This document shows, piece by piece, positions 1 to 8,762 of a stretch of DNA of 32,514 nt (the stretch's first letter is position 1; the number at the start of each line of letters is the position of its first letter). The notes beneath the pieces were generated by a model. It had not been told where the DNA came from and ran no database searches. It saw nothing but the letters and a program-made list of their open reading frames with translations. The stretch is from an uncultured Flavobacteriales bacterium. GTDB taxonomy: Bacteria; Bacteroidota; Bacteroidia; Flavobacteriales_D; SKUL01. The stretch covers positions 1 through 32,514 of the forward strand of contig CALDPJ010000412.1 of the NCBI GenBank assembly GCA_937911795.1, read 5' to 3'. The position numbers and the translations under genes were made by a program.

Positions 1-2789
1 CGCGCGAGGTGACCCAGTCCGGAGTAATCACCCAAAAACAACAGACCAGTTCGTTGATGTTCCTTACCGTTTTATCAGACAACGAGGATTATGATGCAAC
101 TTACATTCAGAATTATCTGAACATTAACGTGCTTCCGGAGTTGAAGCGAATCAGCGGAGTAGGTGACGTGCGGGTTTTTGGTTCCAAGAATTATTCAATG
201 CGCATCTGGCTTCAGCCCGAAAAACTCGCGGCTTATGATCTGATGCCTTCGGATGTAACAGCCGCCATCAACGATCAAAGTCTCGAAGCAGCAGCCGGTG
301 CTCTGGGGCAGAATAATGCGGAGTCGTTTGAGTACGTTATTAAGTACGGAGGTCGCTACAACACCGAGGAGGAATACGAAAACATTGTCATCAAAGCCCT
401 CGGAAACGGACAGTTTTTGCGACTGAAAGATGTGGCCCAAATAGAACTCGGTGCCGAGGGGTATACGGTGATGTCGTACACCAACAACAAACCAGGTGTG
501 AGTATGGCGGTGTATCAGACTCCGGGATCCAACGCGAAAGAAATTATCGAGAACATCCACGCCAAAATGGCCGAGCTGGAACAGAATTTCCCCACCGGAC
601 TTTCGGTGATGGTGAACTTCGATACCAACGAATTTTTAAATGCTTCGATTCAAAAAGTGGTGGTCACGCTTATCGAAGCATTTATCCTCGTGTTTCTTGT
701 AGTGTTTATTTTCCTTCAGGATTTCCGCTCTACGTTAATTCCGGCCATTGCTGTTCCGGTATCGATTGTGGGAACTTTTTTCTTCCTGAACATGTTCGGC
801 TATTCGATCAACCTGCTCACTTTGTTTGCGCTCGTGCTCGCCATCGGAATTGTGGTCGATGATGCGATTGTGGTGGTGGAAGCCGTTCACGCCAAACTCG
901 AGGGCGGTGTCGAAAGTGCCACCAAAGCCACGCATTCGGCCATGGAGGAAATCACCGGAGCAATTATTTCGATCACACTGGTGATGGGTGCGGTGTTTAT
1001 TCCGGTGACATTTATTACCGGTCCGACAGGGGTTTTCTACGAACAATTTGGGGTGACCCTTATCGTGGCGATTTTTATTTCAGCAGTCAACGCGCTTACG
1101 CTCAGTCCGGCGCTGTGTGCCCTTTTGCTAAAACCGCACAAGGATCACGCAAATAAGGGGTTGGTGCAGCGATTTTTCAGTTCGTTCAACACCGCATTCG
1201 ATGTCACAACCAGGCGATATGTCGGCTCTCTCAAATTTTTGCAACGCTACAAGTGGGTGACACCGCTTATTTTACTCGCGTGTATCGGTGGAATCTGGTG
1301 GGCTTCAAGTGTGACACCAACCGGTTTTGTTCCGAATGAAGACCGCGGAATGGTGTTTGCCAATATCGAGTTACCCGCCGGAGCCTCTTTGGACCGAACA
1401 GTTGGTGTAACGCAGGAGTTGTTCGAAAAGGTGAACCAGATTCCTGGCTTTGACGGAGGTTCGATGGTGAATGGTTTCAGTATGATTTCAGGTGCCGGAA
1501 GCAACTACGGAATAGGATTCTTAAAACTCGACCCCTGGGATGAACGCGACGCCGACAGCCTATCTGCCGATGCAATTATTGCGAAGATGTATCAGGTAGC
1601 CGCAACCATTCCCGATGCCAATATCCTGTTTTTTGCTCCGCCGAGTATTCCCGGATTTGGTGTATCCTCTGGTTTTGAAGTTCAGGTGCTCGACCGTTTC
1701 GGCGGAAGTTTTACCGAACTGGATGAAACTGCTCAGGAGTACTTGCGGCAATTGATGGCCCGGCCGGAAATTCAATACGCGCAGAGTTCCTTCAATACCA
1801 ATTATCCGCAGTACGAAATCGATCTTAATGTGCCCAAAGCCAAAGAGGCCGGAGTTTCTGTGAGCAGTATTTTCAGCACATTGCAGGGATATATCGGCGG
1901 AATTTATGCCGCTGACTTTGCCCGGTTCGGAAAACAATACCGCGTATTTGTTCAGGCGTTGCCAGAAGACAGAGCGCGCGAATCTGACCTGAACTCGCTG
2001 TTTGTGCGGAATGCACAGGGAGAAATGGCGCCAATTACAGAGTTCGTTACGCTGAAAAGAGTGTACGGACCGCAGGCAGTTACCCGGTTCAACCTGTTTA
2101 ATTCGGCTTCGGTCAATGGAGCAGCAGCGCCTGGTTATTCTTCTGGTGATGCGATTAAAGCAGTGCAGGAGGTAAGTGCAACCGCATTGCCAGCCAATTA
2201 TTCTGTGGATTTTTCCGGATTGACGAGAGAAGAGATCAACGCCGGGAATCAAACGGTGTTCATCATCATCCTCAGTATTCTTTTTGTGTATTTCATCCTG
2301 GCTGCTCAGTACGAGAGTTACCTTATTCCGCTGGCGGTATTGTTCTCGCTTCCGGTCGGGATCATGGGAGCTTTTGTAACCACTTATTTCACCGGACTGG
2401 AGGCCAATATCTACTTCCAGATTGCTCTGGTGATGCTGCTTGGGTTGCTCGCCAAAAACGCGATTCTGATCGTGGAGTTTGCCATACAGCGACGGCGGGC
2501 TGGGTATGCACTTGTCGATGCCGCTTTTGAAGGCGCCCGTGTTCGTCTGCGCCCGATTCTGATGACCTCATTCGCCTTTATCATCGGTCTGCTTCCGCTG
2601 GTTTTTGCCGGAGGAATCGGGGCCGAGGGGAACCGATCTATCGGAACCGGAGCCGTTGGTGGTCTGCTGGTAGGAACCGTGATTGGAGTTTTCGTGATTC
2701 CGATTCTGTACATCTTTTTCCAGTGGATTCAGGAGAAAATCAGCAAGAAACCCGCAACTGAAGTCAGTCCAATCGTTAATGATAATTAA
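1..2789 (+). CDS. RND family multidrug efflux permease, 5' end missing (HAE1/AcrB-like)
   Basis: Inner-membrane proton-driven pump subunit of a tripartite RND exporter. The reading frame is open from base 3, and the GTG at base 9 is internal, so the gene starts before the window. The visible part has 926 residues from that GTG. The paired proton-relay aspartates of TM4 (motif VVDDAIVVVE) are D284-D285 in this numbering, and the TM10 lysine (GLLAKNAIL) is at 816. Compared with E. coli AcrB D407/D408 and K940, about 123 residues are missing. Both membrane halves are present, with the first docking/porter segment (ELKRISGVGDV) and the second (RPEIQYAQSSFNTNYPQ). The stop lies just ahead of the outer-membrane channel gene, so the two form an operon. 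The periplasmic adaptor is expected upstream, outside the window. Substrate cannot be read from the sequence. Confidence 0.96.
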   Translation, partial: REVTQSGVITQKQQTSSLMFLTVLSDNEDYDATYIQNYLNINVLPELKRISGVGDVRVFGSKNYSMRIWLQPEKLAAYDLMPSDVTAAINDQSLEAAAGALGQNNAESFEYVIKYGGRYNTEEEYENIVIKALGNGQFLRLKDVAQIELGAEGYTVMSYTNNKPGVSMAVYQTPGSNAKEIIENIHAKMAELEQNFPTGLSVMVNFDTNEFLNASIQKVVVTLIEAFILVFLVVFIFLQDFRSTLIPAIAVPVSIVGTFFFLNMFGYSINLLTLFALVLAIGIVVDDAIVVVEAVHAKLEGGVESATKATHSAMEEITGAIISITLVMGAVFIPVTFITGPTGVFYEQFGVTLIVAIFISAVNALTLSPALCALLLKPHKDHANKGLVQRFFSSFNTAFDVTTRRYVGSLKFLQRYKWVTPLILLACIGGIWWASSVTPTGFVPNEDRGMVFANIELPAGASLDRTVGVTQELFEKVNQIPGFDGGSMVNGFSMISGAGSNYGIGFLKLDPWDERDADSLSADAIIAKMYQVAATIPDANILFFAPPSIPGFGVSSGFEVQVLDRFGGSFTELDETAQEYLRQLMARPEIQYAQSSFNTNYPQYEIDLNVPKAKEAGVSVSSIFSTLQGYIGGIYAADFARFGKQYRVFVQALPEDRARESDLNSLFVRNAQGEMAPITEFVTLKRVYGPQAVTRFNLFNSASVNGAAAPGYSSGDAIKAVQEVSATALPANYSVDFSGLTREEINAGNQTVFIIILSILFVYFILAAQYESYLIPLAVLFSLPVGIMGAFVTTYFTGLEANIYFQIALVMLLGLLAKNAILIVEFAIQRRRAGYALVDAAFEGARVRLRPILMTSFAFIIGLLPLVFAGGIGAEGNRSIGTGAVGGLLVGTVIGVFVIPILYIFFQWIQEKISKKPATEVSPIVNDN

Positions 2790-2790
2790 G

Positions 2791-4194
2791 ATGCAAGGAA
2801 ATAAGTTTTTAAAATTATTGGTGATTCCTGTGCTGGCCGTCACGGTGCAAAGCTGTTTTGTGGCCAAAGATTACCAGCGGCCGGAAGTGGAGAACGAAGC
2901 ATTTTTCCGCACCGACGCACTTCCCGAAGACAGCGTTTCTCTGGCAGATGTCTCCTGGCGCGAAATCTTTACGGATTCACTGCTCATCCGTCACATCGAC
3001 GACGGGCTGGCCAACAATACCGATATCCGGGTTGCGTTGCAAAGACTGGTGGCATCTCAAGCGTATTTCAAGCAAGGAAAAGCTGGTTACTTGCCTACTA
3101 TCAATGCCGGGCCGCAGGTCACCCATCAGCAACTGTCCAATAACAGTCAGTTTGGGCAACTGTTTAACGGAAGCATAACGCAATATGAAGTAACCGGTAC
3201 ATTGGGCTGGGAAGCCGATATCTGGGGCAGAATTCGCAGTGTCAAACGTGCTTCGGAGGCATCTTACCTTCAATCTGTAGCGGCACATCAGGCCGTAAAA
3301 ACGCAGTTGATTGCCAATATTTCTTCGTTGTATTTTCAGTTGTTATCGTTTGATGAACAACTGCGGATTCTGGAAGAAACGGTTGAAAACCGCGAAAGTA
3401 GTCTCGAAACCACACGCGCCTTAAAAGGTGCCGGAGTGGTAACTGAAGTAGCGGTTGTTCAAACCGATGCGCAATTGTATTCAGCAAAAGCCCAATTGGT
3501 GAGCATGCAGCAAAACATCAAACTGCTGGAGAATACGCTCTCGGTATTGTTGGGCAGAAATGCCGGCGAAATTGAACGCACTTCGCTACAGAATCAGGCG
3601 GTGGTGATCGATGAGACGAAAACCGGATATCCGGTGCAATTGCTGCGAAACCGACCGGATGTGGTTGCCGCTGAACAAAACCTGATCAGCGCATTTGAAT
3701 TTACCAATGTGGCCAAAGCCGATTTTTATCCAAGACTCAATATCTCGGTCACCGGAGGTTTGCAAAGTCTGGAACTGGATCAACTTTTCAGTGTGAATTC
3801 GTTGTTTGCTACCATTGTTGGAGGAATCACGCAGCCTATTCTCAACGGACGGCGCATCCGCACGGAATATGAAGTTTCATTAACGCAGCAGGAAATTGCT
3901 TTCCTCGATTTTCGCCAGTCGTTGCTGGATGCGGGCAAAGAGGTCTCTGATGCACTGTACACCATGCAGGCCGCAGAAGAACGCATTGAGTTGAAGGAGC
4001 AGGAATTTAATGCTTACGAAACTGCAGTTGGTTATTCAGAGGAATTACTGAACAGTGGTCTGGCTAATTATCTTGAAGTTCTAACCGCCCGGCAAAATGC
4101 GCTCAACGCGCGTCTTCAGGTGGTGGATGCCCGCTATACACGGCTCAATTCGGCAGTTGAACTCTACCGCGCTTTGGGCGGAGGTTGGAAATAA
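2791..4194 (+). CDS. RND efflux outer-membrane channel lipoprotein (OprM/NodT family)
   Basis: TolC-like outer-membrane factor that completes the RND pump. An in-frame ATG at 2779 overlaps the permease gene, but the ATG at 2791 gives a cleaner lipoprotein signal: K-F-L-K-L-L-V-I-P-V-L-A-V followed by the lipobox VQSC. Start 2791 is therefore preferred, giving 467 residues. Two outer-membrane-efflux repeats are visible, each with long alpha-helical hairpins. Family hallmarks include GWEADIWGR in the first half, the LLRNRPDV motif near the middle (about 3640-3660) and a C-terminal NARLQVVDARYTRLNSAVELYRALGGGW stretch, only part of which is needed to recognise the family. It follows the permease without a usable gap, so translation is probably coupled. 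Confidence 0.95.
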   Translation: MQGNKFLKLLVIPVLAVTVQSCFVAKDYQRPEVENEAFFRTDALPEDSVSLADVSWREIFTDSLLIRHIDDGLANNTDIRVALQRLVASQAYFKQGKAGYLPTINAGPQVTHQQLSNNSQFGQLFNGSITQYEVTGTLGWEADIWGRIRSVKRASEASYLQSVAAHQAVKTQLIANISSLYFQLLSFDEQLRILEETVENRESSLETTRALKGAGVVTEVAVVQTDAQLYSAKAQLVSMQQNIKLLENTLSVLLGRNAGEIERTSLQNQAVVIDETKTGYPVQLLRNRPDVVAAEQNLISAFEFTNVAKADFYPRLNISVTGGLQSLELDQLFSVNSLFATIVGGITQPILNGRRIRTEYEVSLTQQEIAFLDFRQSLLDAGKEVSDALYTMQAAEERIELKEQEFNAYETAVGYSEELLNSGLANYLEVLTARQNALNARLQVVDARYTRLNSAVELYRALGGGWK

Positions 4195-4210
4195 TTTAAA
4201 AAGAAAGATT

Positions 4211-5236
4211 ATGAATTTATCCATTGTTGATTTATCGACTGTAATTCCCGGAGAAGACCGGCACGACGCGCTGATGCACAGCATTGAAGTTGCTCAGCAC
4301 ATCGAAAAACTCGGATTCAAAAGAATCTGGGTGGCCGAACATCACGCAACTGCTGCACTTGCTGGTCGTGCGCCCGAAGTGCTGATAGCGGCCATTGCCT
4401 CGAAGACTTCGACCATTCGGGTAGGATCAGGATCGGTGTTGCTGAACCACTACAGCGCCTTAAAAGTTGCCGAGGTTTTTGCCACACTCAACGAATTATT
4501 TCCCGGAAGAATTGATCTCGGTGCCGGACGGGCAACTACTGGTCCGGTTACGGATTACGCCCTGCAGCAGGATCGCAGCCAGCAATTTCGTGCGGATTCC
4601 GATCAGCAAATTGCAGAGCTGATTGCCTGGCTGGAAAACGATTTCCCCGATAATCACCCGTTTGCACAGGTTCCTTTGAGAACCATCGACCGGATTCCGC
4701 AACTTTATCTACTCGGCTCCAGTTCCTGGAGTGCTTCTGCGGCTGCACAGCTTGGTTTGCCGTATGTTTTCGCCGGATTTATCAACCAGCGCGGAACGCC
4801 GGACATCATCAGGCATTATCAGAAAAATTTTAAACCTGCCGAAGGCGCTACTGGTGTTCAACAACCCACTACTTATCTGTCTGTTCATGCCATTTGTGCT
4901 GATAGCGAAGAGGAGGCGAGAAAACAGATTGCCCCGGTGATGATCATGTACCAAAACCTGCAAAAGGGGCGTATGGATGAACAAATTCCTACTCCGGACG
5001 AGGCCGTTCAAAAGCTGGGTGGTTTACCGGAATTGCAGCCATATGTTTCCGGAACGGGCATTCCACCTAAGTTTATTTCTGGAACGGCCGAACAGGTTCA
5101 AAAACAACTTTCCCAGCTAGCGGCTGATCTGGATGTGGAGGAATTCATCATTCAGGATTTAATGACAGATCACGCGGCCCGGTTGAGATCTTATGAATTA
5201 TTTGCCGAAGTTTTTCAGCTTAAGAGTAAGGTCTGA
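4211..5236 (+). CDS. LLM class flavin-dependent oxidoreductase (luciferase-like, MsnO8-type)
   Basis: Bacterial luciferase-like TIM-barrel enzyme expected to use reduced flavin (FMNH2 or F420 type) on an unknown substrate. The frame is open from 4097, but the ATG at 4211 (MNLSIVDLS) matches the usual N-terminus of this family, so 341 residues are annotated. Family features are IWVAEHHAT near residue 45, the VGSGSVLLNHYSALKVAE strand-helix, RIDLGAGRA and LYLLGSSSWSA. It lies 16 bases after the efflux channel gene with no terminator between, so it is probably the last gene of the efflux operon. A link to detoxifying or modifying an exported compound is inference only. Flavin reductase partners are not in the window. 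Confidence 0.88.
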   Translation: MNLSIVDLSTVIPGEDRHDALMHSIEVAQHIEKLGFKRIWVAEHHATAALAGRAPEVLIAAIASKTSTIRVGSGSVLLNHYSALKVAEVFATLNELFPGRIDLGAGRATTGPVTDYALQQDRSQQFRADSDQQIAELIAWLENDFPDNHPFAQVPLRTIDRIPQLYLLGSSSWSASAAAQLGLPYVFAGFINQRGTPDIIRHYQKNFKPAEGATGVQQPTTYLSVHAICADSEEEARKQIAPVMIMYQNLQKGRMDEQIPTPDEAVQKLGGLPELQPYVSGTGIPPKFISGTAEQVQKQLSQLAADLDVEEFIIQDLMTDHAARLRSYELFAEVFQLKSKV

Positions 5237-5255
5237 GTGGAATTTTTCAGGGCAT

Positions 5256-5282
5256 AAAAAAAGCCCGTCGATGACAGGCTTT
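5256..5282 (-). terminator. Rho-independent terminator of the cold-shock gene
   Basis: A 6-bp stem (AAAGCC at 5260-5265 with GGCTTT at 5277-5282) is followed, reading the minus strand, by a run of seven T (A-run at 5256-5262). It sits 27 bases after the stop of the minus-strand csp gene. On the plus strand only a weak T-run follows, so it is at best a partial terminator for the flavin oxidoreductase operon. Confidence 0.8.
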
Positions 5283-5308
5283 ATTCAAATAAGTTCAAAA
5301 AAGTATAT

Positions 5309-5500
5309 TTAAACGACGCTTACATTGATGGCGTTTAGTCCTTTCTGAGTTTCCTCAACGTCGAAACTTACTTTGTCTCCTTCGGATATTTCATCAGTCA
5401 GTCCATTTACATGAACAAAAACATCTTTTCCTCCGTCATCCGGAGTGATAAAACCAAATCCTTTGGCATTATTGAAAAATTTTACGGTACCGTTACTCAT
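5309..5500 (-). CDS. Cold-shock domain protein (CspA family)
   Basis: Single cold-shock OB-fold of 63 residues that binds single-stranded RNA/DNA and acts as an RNA chaperone. The RNP1 motif KGFGFIT and RNP2 motif VFVHV are intact. An ATG further upstream (5524) is in frame, but it would add MLHNNITD ahead of the canonical MSNGTVKFF start and overlaps the promoter -7 box at 5524-5531, so the start at 5500 is chosen. The gene has its own promoter box and its own strong terminator, which suggests a monocistronic, well-expressed unit. The inferred leader is short (about 15-20 bases), unlike the long thermosensing leader of E. coli cspA. Confidence 0.96.
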   Translation of the reverse strand: MSNGTVKFFNNAKGFGFITPDDGGKDVFVHVNGLTDEISEGDKVSFDVEETQKGLNAINVSVV

Positions 5501-5523
5501 ATCAGTTATATTATTATGAAGCA

Positions 5524-5531
5524 CAAATATA
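5524..5531 (-). promoter_or_regulatory. Bacteroidota -7 box for csp
   Basis: Reads TATATTTG on the minus strand, a full match to the Bacteroidota TAnnTTTG -7 element, 23 bases before the csp ATG. No clear TTG -33 element was found at the usual spacing. Confidence 0.6.
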
Positions 5532-5626
5532 GTCTTTTATAATAGCGGCGTTCATAATAATTGAAAATAAATATTTTTAGAAGGTGTTAAACCGGGTAGT
5601 GCAACCTTCTTTACGATGTCAGTTTA

Positions 5627-6508
5627 TTACTGTTTTTCCTCTCTTCCGGGTGACGGGAATTCCTTTTTACTGGAGATGAAATTAAAAACTTCGCGCATTG
5701 TTTTCTTACGGATTTTGCGCTGCATTTCCATATCTACCTGTTTTAATTTGTACTGGAATTTCAGATCAAGATAGTCCATTTTCATTTCCACCACTTTGAG
5801 GCTGTATGATTTGGGTTCAATGTACTCACTGAAACCTCGAAGAGAAGAAATAATTTCCTTCTCCAGATCGGCAATGCTCTGAATATACTTCAGCGCAATT
5901 TGAAAATCGACCGACATCAATCGCACATCGCGTTTGGTATAGTTGATGATTTCGCTGTAATGAACCTTGGAGTTCGGAATAATCACAATGTCGTCGTCAT
6001 CATTCAAAATCCGGACTTTGAGTAGGCTGATTTCCAGAATTTTTCCTTTATGATGCTCAAGCTTAACGTAGTCGCCGATTTCAAAAATATTGGAGAAGCT
6101 GAGATAGATGCCGCTCAGAAAATCCACAATATATTCTTTGGTGAGGATGGCAATGGCCGCGGCAACAATGGTGAGTGAGGTGATAAAGTCTTTCGGGTTT
6201 ACGCCGAAAAGACTCAGCATGGTAAGAATCAATCCAATCCCAATGGTGAAATTGGAGATGTTTTCTATTCCGAAGTGGACATTGTTTTTCTTTCCTTTGG
6301 GGATTTTGTTTCTTTTGGAATAAAAATATTTAACGGTATTGGAAATCAGTACCACGAAAATGAAAAACATGATGAATGAAGCGACCGGCCTGAGCGGAAA
6401 ATATTTAAAAATGATTTCTGAAGTCTCCGGATTGAAATACTTCAGGTAAATAATGCCCGCCAGAAAAACCGCTCCGGCAATGAAAGTCGTATATTTCTTT
6501 GTGCTCAT
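5627..6508 (-). CDS. MscS family mechanosensitive ion channel
   Basis: Small-conductance mechanosensitive channel of 293 residues, close to E. coli MscS (286). The N-terminus has three or four hydrophobic segments (roughly residues 8-25, 40-60, 85-105 and 110-130). The pore helix and beta domain are recognisable: AAAIAILTKEYIVDFLSGIY, then IFEIGDYVKLE, the LLKVRILNDDDDIVIIPNS block and a C-terminal alpha/beta domain ending in a basic helix. It should release solutes on hypo-osmotic shock from the inner membrane. It is transcribed divergently from the MATE gene and has a well-formed promoter (see 6554-6584). Nothing about ion selectivity can be read. Confidence 0.93.
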   Translation of the reverse strand: MSTKKYTTFIAGAVFLAGIIYLKYFNPETSEIIFKYFPLRPVASFIMFFIFVVLISNTVKYFYSKRNKIPKGKKNNVHFGIENISNFTIGIGLILTMLSLFGVNPKDFITSLTIVAAAIAILTKEYIVDFLSGIYLSFSNIFEIGDYVKLEHHKGKILEISLLKVRILNDDDDIVIIPNSKVHYSEIINYTKRDVRLMSVDFQIALKYIQSIADLEKEIISSLRGFSEYIEPKSYSLKVVEMKMDYLDLKFQYKLKQVDMEMQRKIRKKTMREVFNFISSKKEFPSPGREEKQ

Positions 6509-6553
6509 GTTCAGCCTGTTTTACTACTGTTTTAGCTCCGTTAGATGGAGGCT

Positions 6554-6584
6554 CAAAAGTAGAATTCATTCTCTAAACCGGCAA
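6554..6584 (-). promoter_or_regulatory. Promoter of the MscS channel gene
   Basis: On the minus strand TTG (6584-6582) is followed after 20 bases by TACTTTTG (6561-6554). This matches the Bacteroidota arrangement TTG - about 19-22 bases - TAnnTTTG. It lies 45 bases before the ATG. Confidence 0.7.
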
Positions 6585-6625
6585 TCGGTATTGCTTGTTT
6601 ATCAAATTTTTGTAGAAAGGTCTTT

Positions 6626-6633
6626 TATTTTTG
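6626..6633 (+). promoter_or_regulatory. Bacteroidota -7 box for the MATE gene
   Basis: TATTTTTG fits TAnnTTTG and lies 75 bases before the GTG start. The only nearby TTG (6610-6612) is 13 bases upstream, shorter than the usual spacing, so strength is uncertain. Confidence 0.45.
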
Positions 6634-6708
6634 TTTATCCCGCGGAAGCGGAATTGAACACCCATTCTTTTCAATTTTAAAAACATATTAAATACTTATC
6701 TTAAATCG

Positions 6709-8091
6709 GTGAAACAAAAAAGAAATAAAAGCTACACCGAAGGCAAAATCCTGCATTCTCTGGTGGATCTGGCAGTGCCGATTATTCTGGCCAATGTACT
6801 TCAGACCGCTTACCAACTGATCGATACTTTCTGGCTCGGAAGGTTGGGTGCAAATGCAGTAGCCGCTGTAAGTATCAGTTTTCCGATTTTGTTTCTGGTG
6901 CTTGCGCTTGGTGCGGGTTTAACGTTGGCCGGAACAGTACTGGTTGCACAATACAAAGGGGCGGGGGATCAGCGACAGGTAAATTATTCCTCGTCACAGA
7001 CTGTGGTGGTTATTTTCTTCATTTCGATTGTCCTCGCAGCAGTCGGTTATTATTCAGCTCCGGCGCTCATGTCACTAATCGGTGCCGGACCGGAAATATG
7101 GGCCGATTCAGTACAGTACTTTCAGGTTTCTTCGTTCGGATTCGTTTTTCTCTTTCTTTTCTTCGTGTTTCTTTCACTGATGCGGGGAATAGGAAACGTC
7201 TGGTTTCCAACGCTGGTCATCTTGTTCACGGTCTTTCTGAATCTCGTCCTTGACCCATTGTTCATTTTTGGCTGGGGACCGGTTCCGGGTTTTGGAGTCG
7301 CGGGAGCTGCTGTAGCCAGTGTGATTACACAGGGACTATCGGCAGTAATTGCGCTGATTGTTCTGTTCCGGGGTTCGATGGGTATTCGGATTAGTCTGGC
7401 CGACATGAAACCGGATCTGGCCTGGACCAGGCGCCTCTTTGGACTTGGGATTCCTGCCAGTCTTGAACAATCTACCCGCGCCGGAGGAATGGCTGTAATG
7501 GTCATGCTGGTAACGAGTTATGGCGAAGAAATTGTGGCTGCCTACGGAATCGGAGCCCGGATTCTGAGTCTGGTGATTGTTCCCGCGCTCGGCCTGGGCA
7601 TTGCCACTACAGCGCTTGTGGGGCAGAATATCGGTGCCGGTAAAATAAAGCGGGCCAGTGAAATCAGTACTCTCAGCAGCAAGGTTGCATTCTTCGGACT
7701 CACGTCTGTAGGTTTATTGCTGTTTATTTTTGCTCCGCAACTAACCGCCTTTTTTGTTCCCGACGATCCACAGGTTATTAAGGACGGCGCATTTTTTATC
7801 CGGGTGATGGCACCGAGTTTTGGATTGCTCGGCATTCAGCAGGTACTCAACGGTACTTTCAACGGGGCCGGATTTACACAGGCTTCGATGATCATTTCTA
7901 TTTTTGCACTATGGGTGATCCGGTTTCCATTGGCTTTCATTCTTTCAAATAAAACCGATCTCGGGTACGAAGGTATCTGGTGGGCATTTCCAATCTCCAA
8001 CGCTATTGGGGCAGCAGTTGCATTTACCTACTATAAACTCGGCTACTGGAAAATAAGAACCATCCGCAGAAGGCACATTAAAGCCGTATAA
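6709..8091 (+). CDS. MATE family efflux transporter
   Basis: Cation-coupled multidrug/toxin exporter of the inner membrane, 460 residues, the normal MATE size with about 12 membrane helices in two pseudo-repeats. Family-like motifs include DLAVPIILANVLQTAYQLID in helix 1, DTFWLGRLGANAVAAVS, and the second-half counterpart IPASLEQS with AYGIGARI. The start is GTG at 6709 (VKQKRNKSYTEGKIL), which gives a short basic N-terminus as usual for these proteins. The next ATG would remove part of the first helix. It ends five bases from the convergent small minus-strand gene, with no terminator hairpin between them. Substrate is unknown. Confidence 0.94.
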   Translation: MKQKRNKSYTEGKILHSLVDLAVPIILANVLQTAYQLIDTFWLGRLGANAVAAVSISFPILFLVLALGAGLTLAGTVLVAQYKGAGDQRQVNYSSSQTVVVIFFISIVLAAVGYYSAPALMSLIGAGPEIWADSVQYFQVSSFGFVFLFLFFVFLSLMRGIGNVWFPTLVILFTVFLNLVLDPLFIFGWGPVPGFGVAGAAVASVITQGLSAVIALIVLFRGSMGIRISLADMKPDLAWTRRLFGLGIPASLEQSTRAGGMAVMVMLVTSYGEEIVAAYGIGARILSLVIVPALGLGIATTALVGQNIGAGKIKRASEISTLSSKVAFFGLTSVGLLLFIFAPQLTAFFVPDDPQVIKDGAFFIRVMAPSFGLLGIQQVLNGTFNGAGFTQASMIISIFALWVIRFPLAFILSNKTDLGYEGIWWAFPISNAIGAAVAFTYYKLGYWKIRTIRRRHIKAV

Positions 8092-8096
8092 TCCTG

Positions 8097-8345
8097 TCAG
8101 TCTCCCGATGGTGTATCACCGGCGTTGGCAGAACCCGGAACGGACGGACCATAGCTGCTTCCGGAAACTTTTGGTGTGTGCGGGCCTTCTTTTTCTGCAT
8201 ACCGTTCGCTCAGATGATCAAGAACGACTTCTTCGTGTCCGTGAAATTTCTGAACAATTTCGGGTACCGCAAATTTCTTTGCAGGATCGTGCCGTTCAAA
8301 AAATTTCATCAATTTGTGTGTAAACTCTTCTTTGCTGTATTGCAT
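8097..8345 (-). CDS. Small hypothetical protein, 82 residues
   Basis: I do not recognise this family. The protein has a helical first half (MQYSKEEFTHKLMKFFERHDPAKKFAVPEIVQKFHGHEE, shown here only to indicate the charged amphipathic character) and a second half of low complexity, rich in Gly, Ser and Pro (about residues 52-82), probably disordered. There is no signal peptide or membrane segment, so it is likely cytoplasmic. Pattern FAVPEIVQKFHGHEEVVLDHL resembles a small winged-helix-like fold, but that is a weak impression. It lies downstream of the iron-transport operon on the same strand, 69 bases after the TPR gene stop, and could be either its last gene or separate. A TTTG and an imperfect TATTTTAA box about 20 bases apart lie in that gap. 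Confidence 0.6.
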   Translation of the reverse strand: MQYSKEEFTHKLMKFFERHDPAKKFAVPEIVQKFHGHEEVVLDHLSERYAEKEGPHTPKVSGSSYGPSVPGSANAGDTPSGD

Positions 8346-8414
8346 GGCGTGTGTTTTTCTGTAAGATTAAAATACTGAAAAACCACCGGGTAACCAAACA
8401 CTCAGGAACGCCAT

Positions 8415-8762
8415 TCAGTCTTCATCTTCCAGTAACTGGATGGCTTCACTCAACTCACCGAGCGTTTTACGATCGTGCTGTGCCCGGGCAATTTCCTGGC
8501 CAGCCCGATAAATCTCCAGAGCTTTGTTGATTTCCGCGATACTTTCGTACAGCTGCCCGAGCCGGTAATACGTTGCAAGATAATCCGGATGGCTGATGTG
8601 CAGTTGTTCCAGCCGTCGAACGGCTTCCGTTATTTTTCCTGATTTTTCATACTCCAATGCTGCGGCGTAGATCAGGAACGGATCTTTTGGATCGCTTTCC
8701 AGCATTTCCTCAATGAGCTGCAGTCTTTTCTGGGTCGGGGAATTGGAAGAGTTCGTCGTCAT
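8415..8762 (-). CDS. Tetratricopeptide repeat protein, last gene of the iron ABC operon
   Basis: 115-residue soluble protein with about two and a half TPR units (LIYAAALEYEKSGKITEAVRRLEQL, then YLATYYRLGQLYESIAEINKALEIYRAG are the two helical pairs). TPRs usually mediate protein-protein contact. No enzyme motif is seen. The ATG at 8762 overlaps the ABC ATPase gene by 53 bases. An alternative ATG at 8705 would remove the overlap and give MLESDPKDPF as N-terminus. The helix before it (QKRLQLIEEML) looks like a genuine part of the first TPR, so the longer form is preferred. Its role in iron import is unknown and the location may just reflect co-transcription. Confidence 0.8.
   Translation of the reverse strand: MTTNSSNSPTQKRLQLIEEMLESDPKDPFLIYAAALEYEKSGKITEAVRRLEQLHISHPDYLATYYRLGQLYESIAEINKALEIYRAGQEIARAQHDRKTLGELSEAIQLLEDED

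Noticed and set aside
9..11. GTG at base 9 as the true start of the RND permease
   Set aside because: The frame is open to the window edge and about 123 residues of the family N-terminus are missing.
1560..2252. Long minus-strand frame (230 codons) inside the RND permease gene
   Set aside because: It is an antisense shadow of a conserved permease with no recognisable domain and no promoter or start context.
5579..5610. Perfect 7-bp inverted repeat AGAAGGT / ACCTTCT after the MscS gene as a terminator
   Set aside because: The loop is 18 bases and no T-run follows on the minus strand, so terminator function is not supported; it may be chance.
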